From: Chitinophagales bacterium
Lineage (GTDB): Bacteria; Bacteroidota; Bacteroidia; Chitinophagales; Saprospiraceae
Length of the DNA: 64,000 bases
Assembly (NCBI GenBank): GCA_026928325.1
Contig: JAIXKS010000011.1
Location: 2,697-66,696, forward strand
Reading direction: 5' to 3'
Shown here: one piece after another, positions 27,389 through 36,663 of the stretch
Position numbering within the stretch: position 1 is the first letter of the stretch
How the letters are laid out: the number at the start of each line of letters is the position of its first letter
Position numbers and translations under genes: made by a program
The notes under the pieces: generated by a model
What the model was told of the DNA's origin: nothing
The model's database searches: none
Seen by the model: the letters and a program-made list of their open reading frames with translations, nothing else

Positions 27389-28024
27389 TTAATTGCGCGT
27401 TTGGATTATTTTTTTGCCGTGATAATGGGTTAATTTAAGGTTGTTATCCAAATCTGAAAGGTTCTGGTAGGTGATTTTTCCCGCACCAATGATGGTGATT
27501 TCAGGATTTGCTACGTTATGCATGGCTTTCAACATAGCTAAGCCTTCTTGAGCCGTGGCTTGACCTCCCGAAGTCAATAAGTATCGAATATTGGAAATGT
27601 CTTTGAGCTGCGGAATTTCTGATAAAATGTCTGTACAGAGATCAATAGCTTTATGAACGGTAATGGGTAGTGGTGCAGCCGCCTCACTTATTCGCCGTAA
27701 GGCATGCATATCTAATCGAATCGATTGTTCTTCAGTAAGGATTAATGCACCGAACACAAAGCCTAAAATCGGGTTTTGCTTGATGCGCAAGACATCGGCT
27801 ACCATGTCGTCGAGTTCTTCTGCGGTATAGAAAAAATCGCCGCTTCGACTGCGAATCATGACTTTTATGGGTATATCTATTTGGGCTGCGACTTGACGGA
27901 TCAGATCATCATCAGGCGTAAGACCATCTGCTTCCAAATTAGCACATAATTCGATTTGGTCAGCTCCATTTCGGGCAGCGGATAGGGCTTGTTCTAGCGT
28001 ATCCACACAAGCTTCTTTGATCAT
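27389..28024 (-). CDS. cutC: copper homeostasis protein CutC
   Basis: A 211-residue TIM-barrel protein of the CutC family: starts IKEACVDTLEQALSAARNGA then DQIELCANLEADGLTPD, with KVMIRSRSGDFFY and TSGGQATAQEG later. The link of CutC to copper tolerance is old and disputed; the biochemical activity is unknown. The ATG at 28024 matches the family start; the longer frame from 28069 adds 15 residues not found in CutC. It converges with the PorW/SprE-like gene, with 8 bp between stops. Confidence 0.92.
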   Translation of the reverse strand: MIKEACVDTLEQALSAARNGADQIELCANLEADGLTPDDDLIRQVAAQIDIPIKVMIRSRSGDFFYTAEELDDMVADVLRIKQNPILGFVFGALILTEEQSIRLDMHALRRISEAAAPLPITVHKAIDLCTDILSEIPQLKDISNIRYLLTSGGQATAQEGLAMLKAMHNVANPEITIIGAGKITYQNLSDLDNNLKLTHYHGKKIIQTRN

Positions 28025-28143
28025 CAGTATAGGGAGGTTTATTGATGTAAAAACTCCAAAGATAGGCAAAGGGTTTTTATATCATCGGATAAGCACACAT
28101 CTTTTGATAAAATCTTATAGACCAAGCGTGTTTAAAAAAGCTA

Positions 28144-28209
28144 CCCCGTCATGATATGTAGTCGATTAAAATAGGAAGAATCCACTTTTAAAACGGTGTC
28201 ATGACGGAG
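28144..28209. mobile_element. 66-bp mini-element with 11-bp inverted ends
   Basis: CCCCGTCATGA at 28144-28154 and TCATGACGGAG at 28199-28209 are inverted repeats with one mismatch, each bordered by TA (28142-28143 and 28210-28211). The right-hand TA is also the left border of the deletion copy E. It has no ORF. It may be a second type of MITE, or simply a long hairpin; only one copy is seen here. Confidence 0.4.
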
Positions 28210-28211
28210 TA

Positions 28212-28279
28212 GTTATCTGTCTATAAAAAGACTTAAATAATGAATACATTTCATTAAGGTTTTTTTGATGACAGAGCAC
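28212..28279 (-). mobile_element. MITE-like dispersed repeat, copy E (internal deletion)
   Basis: Read on the minus strand, this 68-bp piece begins GTGCTCTGTC, continues through the same left arm (ACCTTAATGAAATGT), then jumps to the right arm (ATTATTTAAGTCTTTTTATAGACAGA) of the 160-bp element, losing about 90 bp of core. It ends 4 bp from the stop codon of the CoA-transferase gene. Confidence 0.72.
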
Positions 28280-28283
28280 TTGA

Positions 28284-29570
28284 CTAGAATATTTTAAATC
28301 GCTCAACTGCTTCTTTTTCCAATGCTTCTCTATCATCTGGATGGGCGATGTCGATGAGCGCTTTCGCACGTTGTCTCAAGTTTTTACCGTAAAGATAGGC
28401 GATACCATATTCGGTGACGATGTAGTGGGCATGAGCTCGAGTGGCTACGACACCAGCGCCTGTTTTGAGAAACGGAACAATCCTCGGTTGGCCTTTTTTA
28501 GTCCTAGAAGGTAGCGCAATAATTGGTTTACCACCTTGGCTGATGGCAGCACCTCTCAAGAAGTCCATTTGTCCGCCAACACCGCTATATTGATACGTAC
28601 CGATAGAATCTGAACAGATTTGTCCGGTAAAGTCTATTTCTATGGCGCTATTGATAGCGACAACTTGAGGATTTCGTCGGATCACGTGTGGATCATTGAC
28701 ATAGTCGATATCTAAAAACGAAAAAGCGGGATTGTCGTCCACATAGTCGTACAATCTTCTACTTCCTAAAGCAAATCCGGTCACGACCTTGTTGGGATGA
28801 ATGGCCTTGTATTTATTGGTAATAATGTCTTTGTCAAATAAATCGATGATGCCATCAGATAACATTTCCGTATGGATGCCGAGATCTTTATGATTATGCA
28901 AGCATTTTAAAACCGCATCCGGTATCGTCCCGATACCCATCTGCAACGTGCTTCGATCTTCAATCAGGGAGGCAACATTAGCGCCAATTTTGAGCTCGTC
29001 TTCAGACGGATTGCCACCAAAAACACGCTCAAATAACGGGTCTTCACAATAGACCATCGCCGCAAATCGTTTCGTATGGATGATGCCGTCGCCGTGCGTT
29101 CGAGGTACATTGGGATTCACTTGAGCAATGACAGTTTTGGCCATGTTGACCGCAGAACGAGCTACATCTACAGATACTCCCATAGAGCAGTATCCGTGTT
29201 CATCAGGTGGCGAAACTTGGATAATAGCCACATCGAGCGGTAGTACATTCCTTTTGAAAAGCTCGGGAATCTCACTTAAAAAGATAGGAACATAATCTGC
29301 CGTGCCTTCATTGACATTCTTTCGTATCGATTCGGAAACGAATAAAGAGTTGATAATGAAGGAATCTCGATATTCCGGCTTGTTGACGAAAATGTCGCCC
29401 ATAACGGTGATAAAAACGAGTTCGACGTTTTTCAATCTATCAGCTTGTAAGGATAGATGATAAAGCATGTTTGTAGGTGTTTGAGCACTTCCATGGACAA
29501 ACACACGATCACCACTTTTGATGAATTGTAATGCCTCGGCTGGGGAAACATAAGATACAGGTAATCTCAT
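28284..29570 (-). CDS. acetyl-CoA hydrolase/transferase family protein (4-hydroxybutyrate CoA-transferase-like)
   Basis: A 428-residue CoA-transferase of the Cat2/AbfT-type group. The N-terminal half carries the first CoA-transferase domain (SGDRVFVHGSAQTPTNML) and the second half the active-site region: the catalytic Glu of this family is expected in NSAIEIDFTGQ, and GVGGQMDFLRGA forms the CoA-binding loop. It moves CoA between acetyl-CoA and short-chain carboxylates. The partner acid cannot be told from sequence. Transcribed alone; an element copy lies just after its stop. Confidence 0.9.
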   Translation of the reverse strand: MRLPVSYVSPAEALQFIKSGDRVFVHGSAQTPTNMLYHLSLQADRLKNVELVFITVMGDIFVNKPEYRDSFIINSLFVSESIRKNVNEGTADYVPIFLSEIPELFKRNVLPLDVAIIQVSPPDEHGYCSMGVSVDVARSAVNMAKTVIAQVNPNVPRTHGDGIIHTKRFAAMVYCEDPLFERVFGGNPSEDELKIGANVASLIEDRSTLQMGIGTIPDAVLKCLHNHKDLGIHTEMLSDGIIDLFDKDIITNKYKAIHPNKVVTGFALGSRRLYDYVDDNPAFSFLDIDYVNDPHVIRRNPQVVAINSAIEIDFTGQICSDSIGTYQYSGVGGQMDFLRGAAISQGGKPIIALPSRTKKGQPRIVPFLKTGAGVVATRAHAHYIVTEYGIAYLYGKNLRQRAKALIDIAHPDDREALEKEAVERFKIF

Positions 29571-29668
29571 AACTGTTTATTGAATTAAAATTTTGCGCAA
29601 ATAAAACCTATTATTTCAAATCTACATATGATATACCTCATGATTTGACCTAATGTGGACCACAAGGC

Positions 29669-31165
29669 CTACATCCAAGGTTTGCGACTGGTTTCGAGTG
29701 TAAACATCAGGACATCAATCATCGAATGGGCATCACCTACCGGAATGTAGGGTATATCAAGCTGCCCTGAAGCTGTAAATAGACAGATATTACAAAGGTT
29801 ATATCTTCGCTGAAAGGGACTTTGCTTGATTTTTATGCCTTGAACCTTATAAACCTGCATTACGTCTGCTCGATGTCCCCATTTTCCTCCTCGGATATAT
29901 AATGTGGATTCATTAAATCCATATCTCTTTTTGCGATACGCTAAATATCGAGCGATTATCAAGTAAAATCCTAGAATCCATATCATGAATAAGGCGCTCA
30001 AATCGTTGATGTAGTAAAATATGCTAGAAAGGAGAATCGCTGTTATAGAAAGAATTACTGTGAAACGGATAAAATATTGAGGACTGACTCCTTGCATTGG
30101 GATGTTCTCGAGGTGTATATCACCCATAACTTCCTTTATGACCTCTTGTACATGGGTTTGACTACAGCCTGGAATTTTGATCAGTTGCTTTGTAGAGCGC
30201 CGTGTACTAGATGCTTGACTGAGGTATAAATCCTTAAATCCGATTGCAGCTTTGAGAAGATTATCTGCCCACGAAATAATCTGGATTTTTTGATCAGGAA
30301 CGGATATTTCTTTTTTACTCAATAATCCTCGGGTGATTTTAAATCCATTTTCTGACCTCAAAAATTGCAAATCAAAATTAGAAAGTGTTACCCGAATTAA
30401 CGAAATAAGCAAGGACGAAATCAAGAGTAACGCCAAGAGTATTATCACGATGCGGAAGGTCCAATTCCATTCACTGACTTGTTCTGAATAGGCTTCTACA
30501 TCCATGCCGGCTTCTTGAAGATTCTGGAAAATCCAATAGAAAAAGATGATAATCACCCAAAAGGATTTGATATGGTTTTCTGTAAATCCTACTTTAAGTA
30601 AATCGAATATTTCAAGGGACATGATTTTCCGATACGCATGATGAGTTTCAGTTGTTGCTGTAGGAAGGCTGTCATCGGTAGCTACTTCCAAGGACTGTTT
30701 ATGTGAAAAAATATAATCTCTCAACGCATGTGCCTTTTCTTCTTCTATTGCATGGAATGCAAATTCTGTCTTTTCAGAACCAGCGGTCTCGATATTAAGT
30801 TGCGTTACCTCTAGCATTTGTTGGACGACATTCTGTTGAAACTGAATCGATTGTATTTTCTCAAAGGGAATTGTCGTTTTTGTCTTTTTTAAGATACCCT
30901 TATGGACTATAAGCTCGTGATCCGAAATATAAAAATAGGTTTTAAAATATTGAATAATGGATATGACCATGGCCAAAATACCAATGATGATGGCGGCTAT
31001 AACCAAATAAGTAGGACTTTTGGATGTCTTCCCAAATAACAAAACTAATAGAATTGGAAAGATCTGAGCTGCAATGACTCGGATGGTTTTCCAAAGGATC
31101 ATGACGATGGAAAAGAAAGACTGCCGATGAGGTACAGTGAAGTCGTAATTATTCTTCTTCATCAT
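29669..31165 (-). CDS. membrane protein with bacterial PH domains (YdbT-like)
   Basis: A 498-residue membrane protein with three bPH_2-type (PF03703-like) modules, recognisable by HELIVHKGILKKTKTTIPFEKIQSIQ (about 85), the SENGFKITRGLLSKKEISVPDQKIQ region (about 270) and STLYIRGGKWGHRADVMQVYKVQGI (about 420), each preceded by paired membrane helices. YdbS/YdbT-type proteins are encoded in pairs and are linked to envelope stress tolerance in Bacillus. Its start lies 17 bp inside the upstream gene, so the two are coupled. Confidence 0.88.
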   Translation of the reverse strand: MMKKNNYDFTVPHRQSFFSIVMILWKTIRVIAAQIFPILLVLLFGKTSKSPTYLVIAAIIIGILAMVISIIQYFKTYFYISDHELIVHKGILKKTKTTIPFEKIQSIQFQQNVVQQMLEVTQLNIETAGSEKTEFAFHAIEEEKAHALRDYIFSHKQSLEVATDDSLPTATTETHHAYRKIMSLEIFDLLKVGFTENHIKSFWVIIIFFYWIFQNLQEAGMDVEAYSEQVSEWNWTFRIVIILLALLLISSLLISLIRVTLSNFDLQFLRSENGFKITRGLLSKKEISVPDQKIQIISWADNLLKAAIGFKDLYLSQASSTRRSTKQLIKIPGCSQTHVQEVIKEVMGDIHLENIPMQGVSPQYFIRFTVILSITAILLSSIFYYINDLSALFMIWILGFYLIIARYLAYRKKRYGFNESTLYIRGGKWGHRADVMQVYKVQGIKIKQSPFQRRYNLCNICLFTASGQLDIPYIPVGDAHSMIDVLMFTLETSRKPWM

Positions 31166-31676
31166 GGGCTATTCGTTTTGTGATAATATCTTTGAGCGCT
31201 TGCGCTTTTTGGTACGGAAGACCTTTGATGACTAAGTCACTTGTGCTACCTCCGGCAGTATAAAGCATCAAACTACCTAGCTCAAAGTATCGATCGATGG
31301 GTCCTTGTTGGAGTTCGGCATGTTGCACCCGATTGAAGGGCACAATAAGGGTTGATCTAAAAAATATTCCGGATTTATACAAGATATCTTGTTCTCGTAG
31401 GGCATATCCTTCGTAGTTATAGCTTTGATACACATAAACCAAAGAACTGGCAAATAAAAGTGACCATATCAACATAATTAATACGATCCATATGAAAGGA
31501 ATGTCCACTTTGTTGAGATAAAAATAAGCGAAAATTATCGGTAGCAGCGTGGCTATAAAAAATATAATGCTAGACAACATCTGCGATGTGCGGTAACGAA
31601 TATCCAATGGCTCAAATTGTATATCATCGATCGAAGGTATCGAGGCTGTTTTGACTTGTAAATTGCTAAATTCCAT
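31149..31676 (-). CDS. membrane protein with bacterial PH domain (YdbS-like)
   Basis: A 175-residue protein with two membrane helices (about 35-55 and 60-82) followed by one bPH_2 domain (YALREQDILYKSGIFF, VPFNRVQHAELQQGPIDRY). This is the short partner of the YdbS/YdbT arrangement, overlapping the long gene by 17 bp. The pair probably forms a membrane complex of unknown function. Confidence 0.87.
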   Translation of the reverse strand: MEFSNLQVKTASIPSIDDIQFEPLDIRYRTSQMLSSIIFFIATLLPIIFAYFYLNKVDIPFIWIVLIMLIWSLLFASSLVYVYQSYNYEGYALREQDILYKSGIFFRSTLIVPFNRVQHAELQQGPIDRYFELGSLMLYTAGGSTSDLVIKGLPYQKAQALKDIITKRIAHDEEE

Positions 31677-31884
31677 AAGAGATTATGCTTAAATGACGGT
31701 GAAAGTACAATAAATAATTCAATGTTTTACGATGTTTTGATTTCTTTTTTGTGATCAACCTATAGATTTGAACCATGAATTCAAGCATAGAACAAAAATA
31801 TTTTTTAAATAATCACCTGGGTTATTGAGCTAATAGCTGAACCCTTAGTCTATGAAATGTGTTTTAAAGCTAAATAGTTGCTAG

Positions 31885-32382
31885 ATGAATCATTTACTAA
31901 AGATGCTGGTTTTATTCGGTTTTTTTAATTCGAGCTGTCAAGGACAACCGGCATATAAAATTGAAAATAAAATGGATAAAAATGAATTTTCCGTACAAAA
32001 ATCGGAAAAGGAATGGAAAAAAGAGCTTACTAATGAGCAATATATCGTGTTGAGAGAGAAGGGAACCGAGCGCCCACATACCGGAAAATACAATCTCTTC
32101 TTTGAAAAAGGCGTTTATCACTGTGCGGGTTGTGGTCAAAAACTCTTCTCGAGTGATAGCAAGTTTAAAAGTAGCTGCGGATGGCCAAGTTTTGATTCAG
32201 AAATCGAAGCTGGCAAGATTAAATATGTCGTGGATCAAAGCTTTGGAATGGTCCGCACAGAAATCGTATGTGCCAACTGTGGAGGTCATTTGGGCCATGT
32301 ATTTGAAGACGGTCCGACTGAGACAGGTTTGAGATATTGCGTCAACTCGATTTCTGTTGATTTTAGAGAAGATGAAGAATAA
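31885..32382 (+). CDS. msrB: peptide-methionine (R)-S-oxide reductase, predicted lipoprotein
   Basis: A 165-residue MsrB: structural zinc cysteines in CAGCG and CANCGGH, substrate pocket GWPSFD, and catalytic Cys in RYCVNSISVDF. It reduces methionine-R-sulfoxide in proteins. The N-terminus (MNHLLKMLVLFGFFNSSCQG) is a lipoprotein signal with possible lipid-Cys18, so this copy probably works in the periplasm or envelope rather than the cytoplasm. Confidence 0.93.
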   Translation: MNHLLKMLVLFGFFNSSCQGQPAYKIENKMDKNEFSVQKSEKEWKKELTNEQYIVLREKGTERPHTGKYNLFFEKGVYHCAGCGQKLFSSDSKFKSSCGWPSFDSEIEAGKIKYVVDQSFGMVRTEIVCANCGGHLGHVFEDGPTETGLRYCVNSISVDFREDEE

Positions 32383-32568
32383 GATATTGTCATCGAATTG
32401 AGATCTAAAATTCTGATGTTTAGGGTTTTGGATTTTATTGAAAGGATATTAGATTGCCTCAAGCAATAAAAGTTCCGAATATTGGAATTTTTGTGTTTTC
32501 CCAACGACTTATGTTTAGATATTACATTTCTATGACAAAGCACGCATTATAAATGTGTCGCTTGCTCG

Positions 32569-32576
32569 TACCTTTG
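32569..32576 (+). promoter_or_regulatory. candidate -7 box (TACCTTTG) for the hmuY-TonB receptor pair
   Basis: TACCTTTG fits TAnnTTTG and is 28 bp before the hmuY ATG at 32604. I see no obvious Fur box. Confidence 0.4.
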
Positions 32577-32603
32577 CGGTTTAAAATATAAAATACGAGA
32601 ATC

Positions 32604-33890
32604 ATGAATAAATTGTTACCTATTCTAATAGGAGGTTTTGCGTTATTGTTGACACAAGGCCAAGCACAAGAATTTCAAAAAATCAGTTGTGGCGCCAATT
32701 ACAAGTTTCAAAGTTATGTGAATTTAGAAAAAGGCACAGAGAAACAAGTGAATAATGAAACTTGGGATATCGCATTTACAGCAATGGGAACTTCTGATGC
32801 GGGAATCTTCATCAATGAGTCTTCTACAAGTAGTACCGGCGAAAACTTGCCACAGACCGAATTGTACGACGCTAAAACGACTGATTTTGATGCAAATATC
32901 GATGTGGCCTCTATTGTGAAGAATATATACTACAACAGCGAAATATCTTGGAATTATGGCGCTTTTAACGAAGGTAGAAACTTAGCAGATCCTTTTGATT
33001 ACGGTTGGGGTAAGTATAATCCACAAAATCACAGCGTAATCGGTGAAAACGTTTATGTATTGAAGTTGAGAAATGGGAAATATAAGAAAATCCAAATTGA
33101 ATCCTTAGCAGGCATCGTTTATAACTTTAAATATGCAGATTTAGATGGATCTAATTTGGTGACAAAATCTATCAACAAGCAAACGGAAAATTATGGTCAA
33201 AACTTGATTTTTTATAGTTTTGATTCAAATAGTACGATTGACATTTTGCCACAAGATGGCTTTGACTTGATGTATGGAAGATATATCTCTTGGGCAAAAG
33301 ATCCGAACGGAACCATAGAGCAATTTTATAATGTTACGGGTGTATTGACCGGTCCCGGTATCAAAGCAGCGGTGGCTAAAGGAGTCAATCCCGACACGGT
33401 AGTAGAAAAAGATGTTGAGGGTCAATATTCTACAAGAATTGATGTTATTGGCTTTGATTGGAAAAATTTTATTGGTACAAAATGGTCTATTGAGCAAGAT
33501 CGCGCTCATTTCTTAAAAATGCCGGATAATACCGTTTGGAAGTTGGTATTCATTGACTTTGAAGGTAGCGCAACGGGCAATGCAGTTTTTCAAAAAACAA
33601 AATTAGGTACTTCTGCTACGACGCAAATCACTGGTATTGAAGCAGGCATTTTCCCTAATCCTGTAGAAAATTCACTTTACATAACGATTGATGCGGACCA
33701 AAATGCAGCTTCTAATTTGGGCGCAAAGATTATGGATATTCAAGGCCGTGTGGTATTTGAAAGTAGCTTAGATCTACAAGCAGGATTGAACGCTTTTGAA
33801 TTCAATACTTCAATTTTGAAATCAGGAACTTTTGTGCTTCAATTGAATAACGGTAAAGAAGTAACGACAAAGAAATTTGTTAAATTATAA
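32604..33890 (+). CDS. HmuY family heme-binding protein with T9SS type A sorting domain
   Basis: A 428-residue exported protein. The signal peptide (1-21, ending GQAQ) is followed by an HmuY-like domain (about 25-335) with the family hallmark NNETWDIAFTAMGTSDAGIFIN and FGYGWGKYN-like tryptophan/tyrosine-rich turns. HmuY captures heme at the surface and passes it to a TonB-dependent receptor. Unlike P. gingivalis HmuY, which is a lipoprotein, this one has no lipobox and instead ends in a T9SS type A sorting domain (from about 350, GIFPNPVENSLYI, to FVKL). The next gene, 29 bp later, is a TonB-dependent receptor, probably in one operon. Confidence 0.88.
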   Translation: MNKLLPILIGGFALLLTQGQAQEFQKISCGANYKFQSYVNLEKGTEKQVNNETWDIAFTAMGTSDAGIFINESSTSSTGENLPQTELYDAKTTDFDANIDVASIVKNIYYNSEISWNYGAFNEGRNLADPFDYGWGKYNPQNHSVIGENVYVLKLRNGKYKKIQIESLAGIVYNFKYADLDGSNLVTKSINKQTENYGQNLIFYSFDSNSTIDILPQDGFDLMYGRYISWAKDPNGTIEQFYNVTGVLTGPGIKAAVAKGVNPDTVVEKDVEGQYSTRIDVIGFDWKNFIGTKWSIEQDRAHFLKMPDNTVWKLVFIDFEGSATGNAVFQKTKLGTSATTQITGIEAGIFPNPVENSLYITIDADQNAASNLGAKIMDIQGRVVFESSLDLQAGLNAFEFNTSILKSGTFVLQLNNGKEVTTKKFVKL

Positions 33891-33919
33891 GATTTAATTA
33901 AATAGGGCAGGGGATAAGG

Positions 33920-35950
33920 ATGCGGTTGAAAAATAGTAAAGCGGTTATTGCAATAGTAGGGTTGTGGTTTGGAATGGGTCCATCGGGTATGGCTCAAACA
34001 GATACCTTAGATTATGATCAAATCTTAGATCAGGTTGTAATAACCGCTCAGTTTACACCTACGGATACACGACAAACCGTCAACTCGGTAAAAGTTTTAA
34101 ACCGCAAGACCATCGAACAACGATCCTTGGTGAGTTTTCAGGAGTTATTACAGACAGAAACCAATATTCGAGTTGCCCAGGATCCGATTTTAGGAAGTGT
34201 TTTAAGTGTGAATGGTCTAAAAGGTGAGAATCTAAAGATATTAATTGATGGTGTTCCGGTTATTGGGCGGCTCAATGGCAATGTCGATGCTGGGCAGTTG
34301 CCACTCAATACCATTCAAAAGGTTGAAATCATTGAAGGTGCTCAATCCTTACTTTATGGCTCGGATGCATCCGGTGGTGTAATCAATATCATTACCAAAA
34401 AAAGTCAAGCGAAAAAAATAGATACAGAAGTCACAGGCCAATACGAAAACAATGGATTCCGTCAAGGAACCGCCTCCTTAGGCTACGCCGTGGATAAGTG
34501 GATTGTTCAAGCGAGCGGTAATATCCAAGACTTTAAGCCAGCGCCTGACGAATCTATGGGACGCGACCAATTATGGAATCCCAAAAAATTGCGTTCGGCA
34601 AGAGGTATGGTTCGATTTTTACCTAATGATCAGACCGATTTAAGAATCACAAGCCAGATATTGACAGAACAAGTGGACAATTTAGGAGATGTGAAATTAC
34701 CTAATAATAAACTTTTTTCTTATGCCTTTGATGACTACTACATTACGGATAAATTTGACGTAAGTATGCACGGTGAAAGATGGACGAAAGGGAAGACGCT
34801 TTGGCAAGGAACGATAGGCTGGAATACGTTTTATCGGGTCAAGAACTCTTATCGCCATGATTTTAATCTCGATTTTGACGAATTGCTTGAAGGCCTTCAA
34901 GATACATCTTCAAGCCGAGGGTTGATGACTAGATTTACAGTAGCTAAGGATCATGTTTCCAATAAATTAGGATATCTTTTAGGTGTTGAAAATTATTATG
35001 AAACGGCTACCGGAACCAGGCTTCATGACACCACCTCGACGACAACCGGTTCAGCGCATAATAATGATTTAGGTTTATTTGGAAGTGGTAAATGGCGTAT
35101 TAATCCTCACTGGACGCTACAAACCGGCGCAAGATGGACGCTAAATATGCGGTATGGTTCAGCGCTTACACCGTCAACATGGGTGCATTGGCAACCCGAT
35201 TTTCCGATACAATGGCGCTTTTCTTGGGCCTATGGTTTTCGATCTCCGGCGATTAAGGAATTGTTCTTCTCATTTATAGATATCAATCACTTCGTTACGG
35301 GCAATCCTGAATTAAAACCAGAAAAATCTCTTAATCTGAGAAGTGAGGTAACTTGGGATATCTATAAACAAGGAAATTGGCACATACAGAGTGGATTGAC
35401 TGGTTTTTATAATAATATCAATGACCGGATCATACTAACAGCCTTAGGACCGGTACATTATGAATATCAAAATGTAAACAATTTTAAAACTGTCGGTGGC
35501 GGAATTAAAGCTAAATTTTTATATAGTGACTGGTTTAAGTTTCAATCAGAATGGGTGAAAACCGGCTTTAATAATACCAATACCGGTGTGGACTTAGAGG
35601 ATGATGTCTTATTGTGGTCTGTAGATATGACCAATGATTTGACCATAACCATGTTTAAAAATCGGCTAACATGGAGCGTCTGGCACAAATTGACGGGTGA
35701 GACTCCATATTTTTACAATCAAGATGGTGAAATTCTCCAAGACGTTACGGCCAAGTGGAATCTATTGAGTTCGGGATTCTCAACGCAATTTTTTAACAAC
35801 AAAGTTCGTCTAAATGCCGGCGTAAAAAACATACTCAACATTCGAGATTTACAACTCAATAATATCAATGGTATTCACATAGAAACGAGCAACCAACAAG
35901 GATTACATTGGGGCAGGACATTCTATGTGGGAGTCATGCTGAAGCCATAA
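33920..35950 (+). CDS. TonB-dependent receptor, probable heme/hemophore receptor
   Basis: A 676-residue outer-membrane receptor. Signal peptide 1-25 (ending GMAQ); plug domain about 40-155 (QVVITAQFTPTDTRQ, IEGAQSLLYGSDASGGVINI); 22-strand barrel to the C-terminus, with the conserved YGFRSPAIKELFF and GNPELKPEKS. The end TFYVGVMLKP fits a barrel terminus. Because the preceding gene is HmuY-like, heme is the most likely ligand (HmuR role), by context. Import needs TonB-ExbBD, which is not in this window. Confidence 0.92.
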   Translation: MRLKNSKAVIAIVGLWFGMGPSGMAQTDTLDYDQILDQVVITAQFTPTDTRQTVNSVKVLNRKTIEQRSLVSFQELLQTETNIRVAQDPILGSVLSVNGLKGENLKILIDGVPVIGRLNGNVDAGQLPLNTIQKVEIIEGAQSLLYGSDASGGVINIITKKSQAKKIDTEVTGQYENNGFRQGTASLGYAVDKWIVQASGNIQDFKPAPDESMGRDQLWNPKKLRSARGMVRFLPNDQTDLRITSQILTEQVDNLGDVKLPNNKLFSYAFDDYYITDKFDVSMHGERWTKGKTLWQGTIGWNTFYRVKNSYRHDFNLDFDELLEGLQDTSSSRGLMTRFTVAKDHVSNKLGYLLGVENYYETATGTRLHDTTSTTTGSAHNNDLGLFGSGKWRINPHWTLQTGARWTLNMRYGSALTPSTWVHWQPDFPIQWRFSWAYGFRSPAIKELFFSFIDINHFVTGNPELKPEKSLNLRSEVTWDIYKQGNWHIQSGLTGFYNNINDRIILTALGPVHYEYQNVNNFKTVGGGIKAKFLYSDWFKFQSEWVKTGFNNTNTGVDLEDDVLLWSVDMTNDLTITMFKNRLTWSVWHKLTGETPYFYNQDGEILQDVTAKWNLLSSGFSTQFFNNKVRLNAGVKNILNIRDLQLNNINGIHIETSNQQGLHWGRTFYVGVMLKP

Positions 35951-35958
35951 CCAACTCA

Positions 35959-36342
35959 TTATTTGTCACCTGTAAGTTCTTTCTTAACCGCTTCAGCGAG
36001 TTTATCTGTTACGAATACATTGCTGAAGGCTCCAAATGCAATCGTTTTAGAATCTCCATCCCAATGCAGGCTTGTAGTCGAAAATAGGAGATAGTTATTT
36101 GTGCTTATTAGGTTATCCGCGAATTGATCAACAAGGGTACCACCCAAAAAAGTCGCTAATATTTGGTCGGCTTGAAACATATCGTTGGCACTTTCACCTA
36201 AGTTTTCTTTCACTGATTTTTGGAGTAAGGTCGTCACCTTATGTTTGATTGCTTTTTTGTGCTGTTCAGGGCTAGGATTGGTTAAAACACTAATCAAAAC
36301 CACAAGTCCGACAAGTATCAAGGGTGAATTGTTGCTTTTCAT
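35959..36342 (-). CDS. DUF4359 domain-containing protein
   Basis: A 127-residue protein with an N-terminal membrane anchor or signal (about 7-22, ILVGLVVLISVL) directly followed by TNPSPEQHKKAI, and the later segments NNYLLFSTTSLHW and IAFGAFSNVFV. These match the small DUF4359 family, of unknown function. The assignment is moderate. It converges with the receptor gene, with 8 bp between stops. Confidence 0.7.
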   Translation of the reverse strand: MKSNNSPLILVGLVVLISVLTNPSPEQHKKAIKHKVTTLLQKSVKENLGESANDMFQADQILATFLGGTLVDQFADNLISTNNYLLFSTTSLHWDGDSKTIAFGAFSNVFVTDKLAEAVKKELTGDK

Positions 36343-36622
36343 TTTATTCGATTGTTTATTGTAACTACTCAGATACGACCAATTTCAATCAAAAAATGAT
36401 AATTTTCCATGATACTTGAACTCTTTTTTCGTCAATAGTACGCTTATTAACTCAAAAATTAGCTTCGTCTGATGAAAAATGCTCCAATTTTATGATTTGA
36501 AAGCACACACAGCGTAGTCGCCTATTTTTACTAATGCAAAATATTTAAATATAGTTTTTATATTTCGTATATTTTTTCAAAATTTGTAATAATTGAGACA
36601 TAAATTTAGTTGCTTAATATAA
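36343..36622. other. AT-rich gap before the palindrome, no gene seen
   Basis: About 280 bp between the divergent-side promoter of the DUF4359 gene and the 3' end of the carbonic anhydrase gene. No ORF, repeat or RNA-like structure seen. Confidence 0.3.
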
Positions 36623-36650
36623 ATAGAATGCGGGATATCCCACATTCTAT
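36623..36650 (-). terminator. 28-bp near-perfect palindrome after the carbonic anhydrase gene
   Basis: ATAGAATGCGGGATATCCCA with its continuation forms a 12-bp stem (one mismatch) around ATAT, 13 bp after the carbonic anhydrase stop codon on the minus strand, followed by an AT-rich stretch. Most likely a terminator; an operator palindrome is less likely at a 3' end. Confidence 0.6.
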
Positions 36651-36663
36651 AAAAATATAATCA

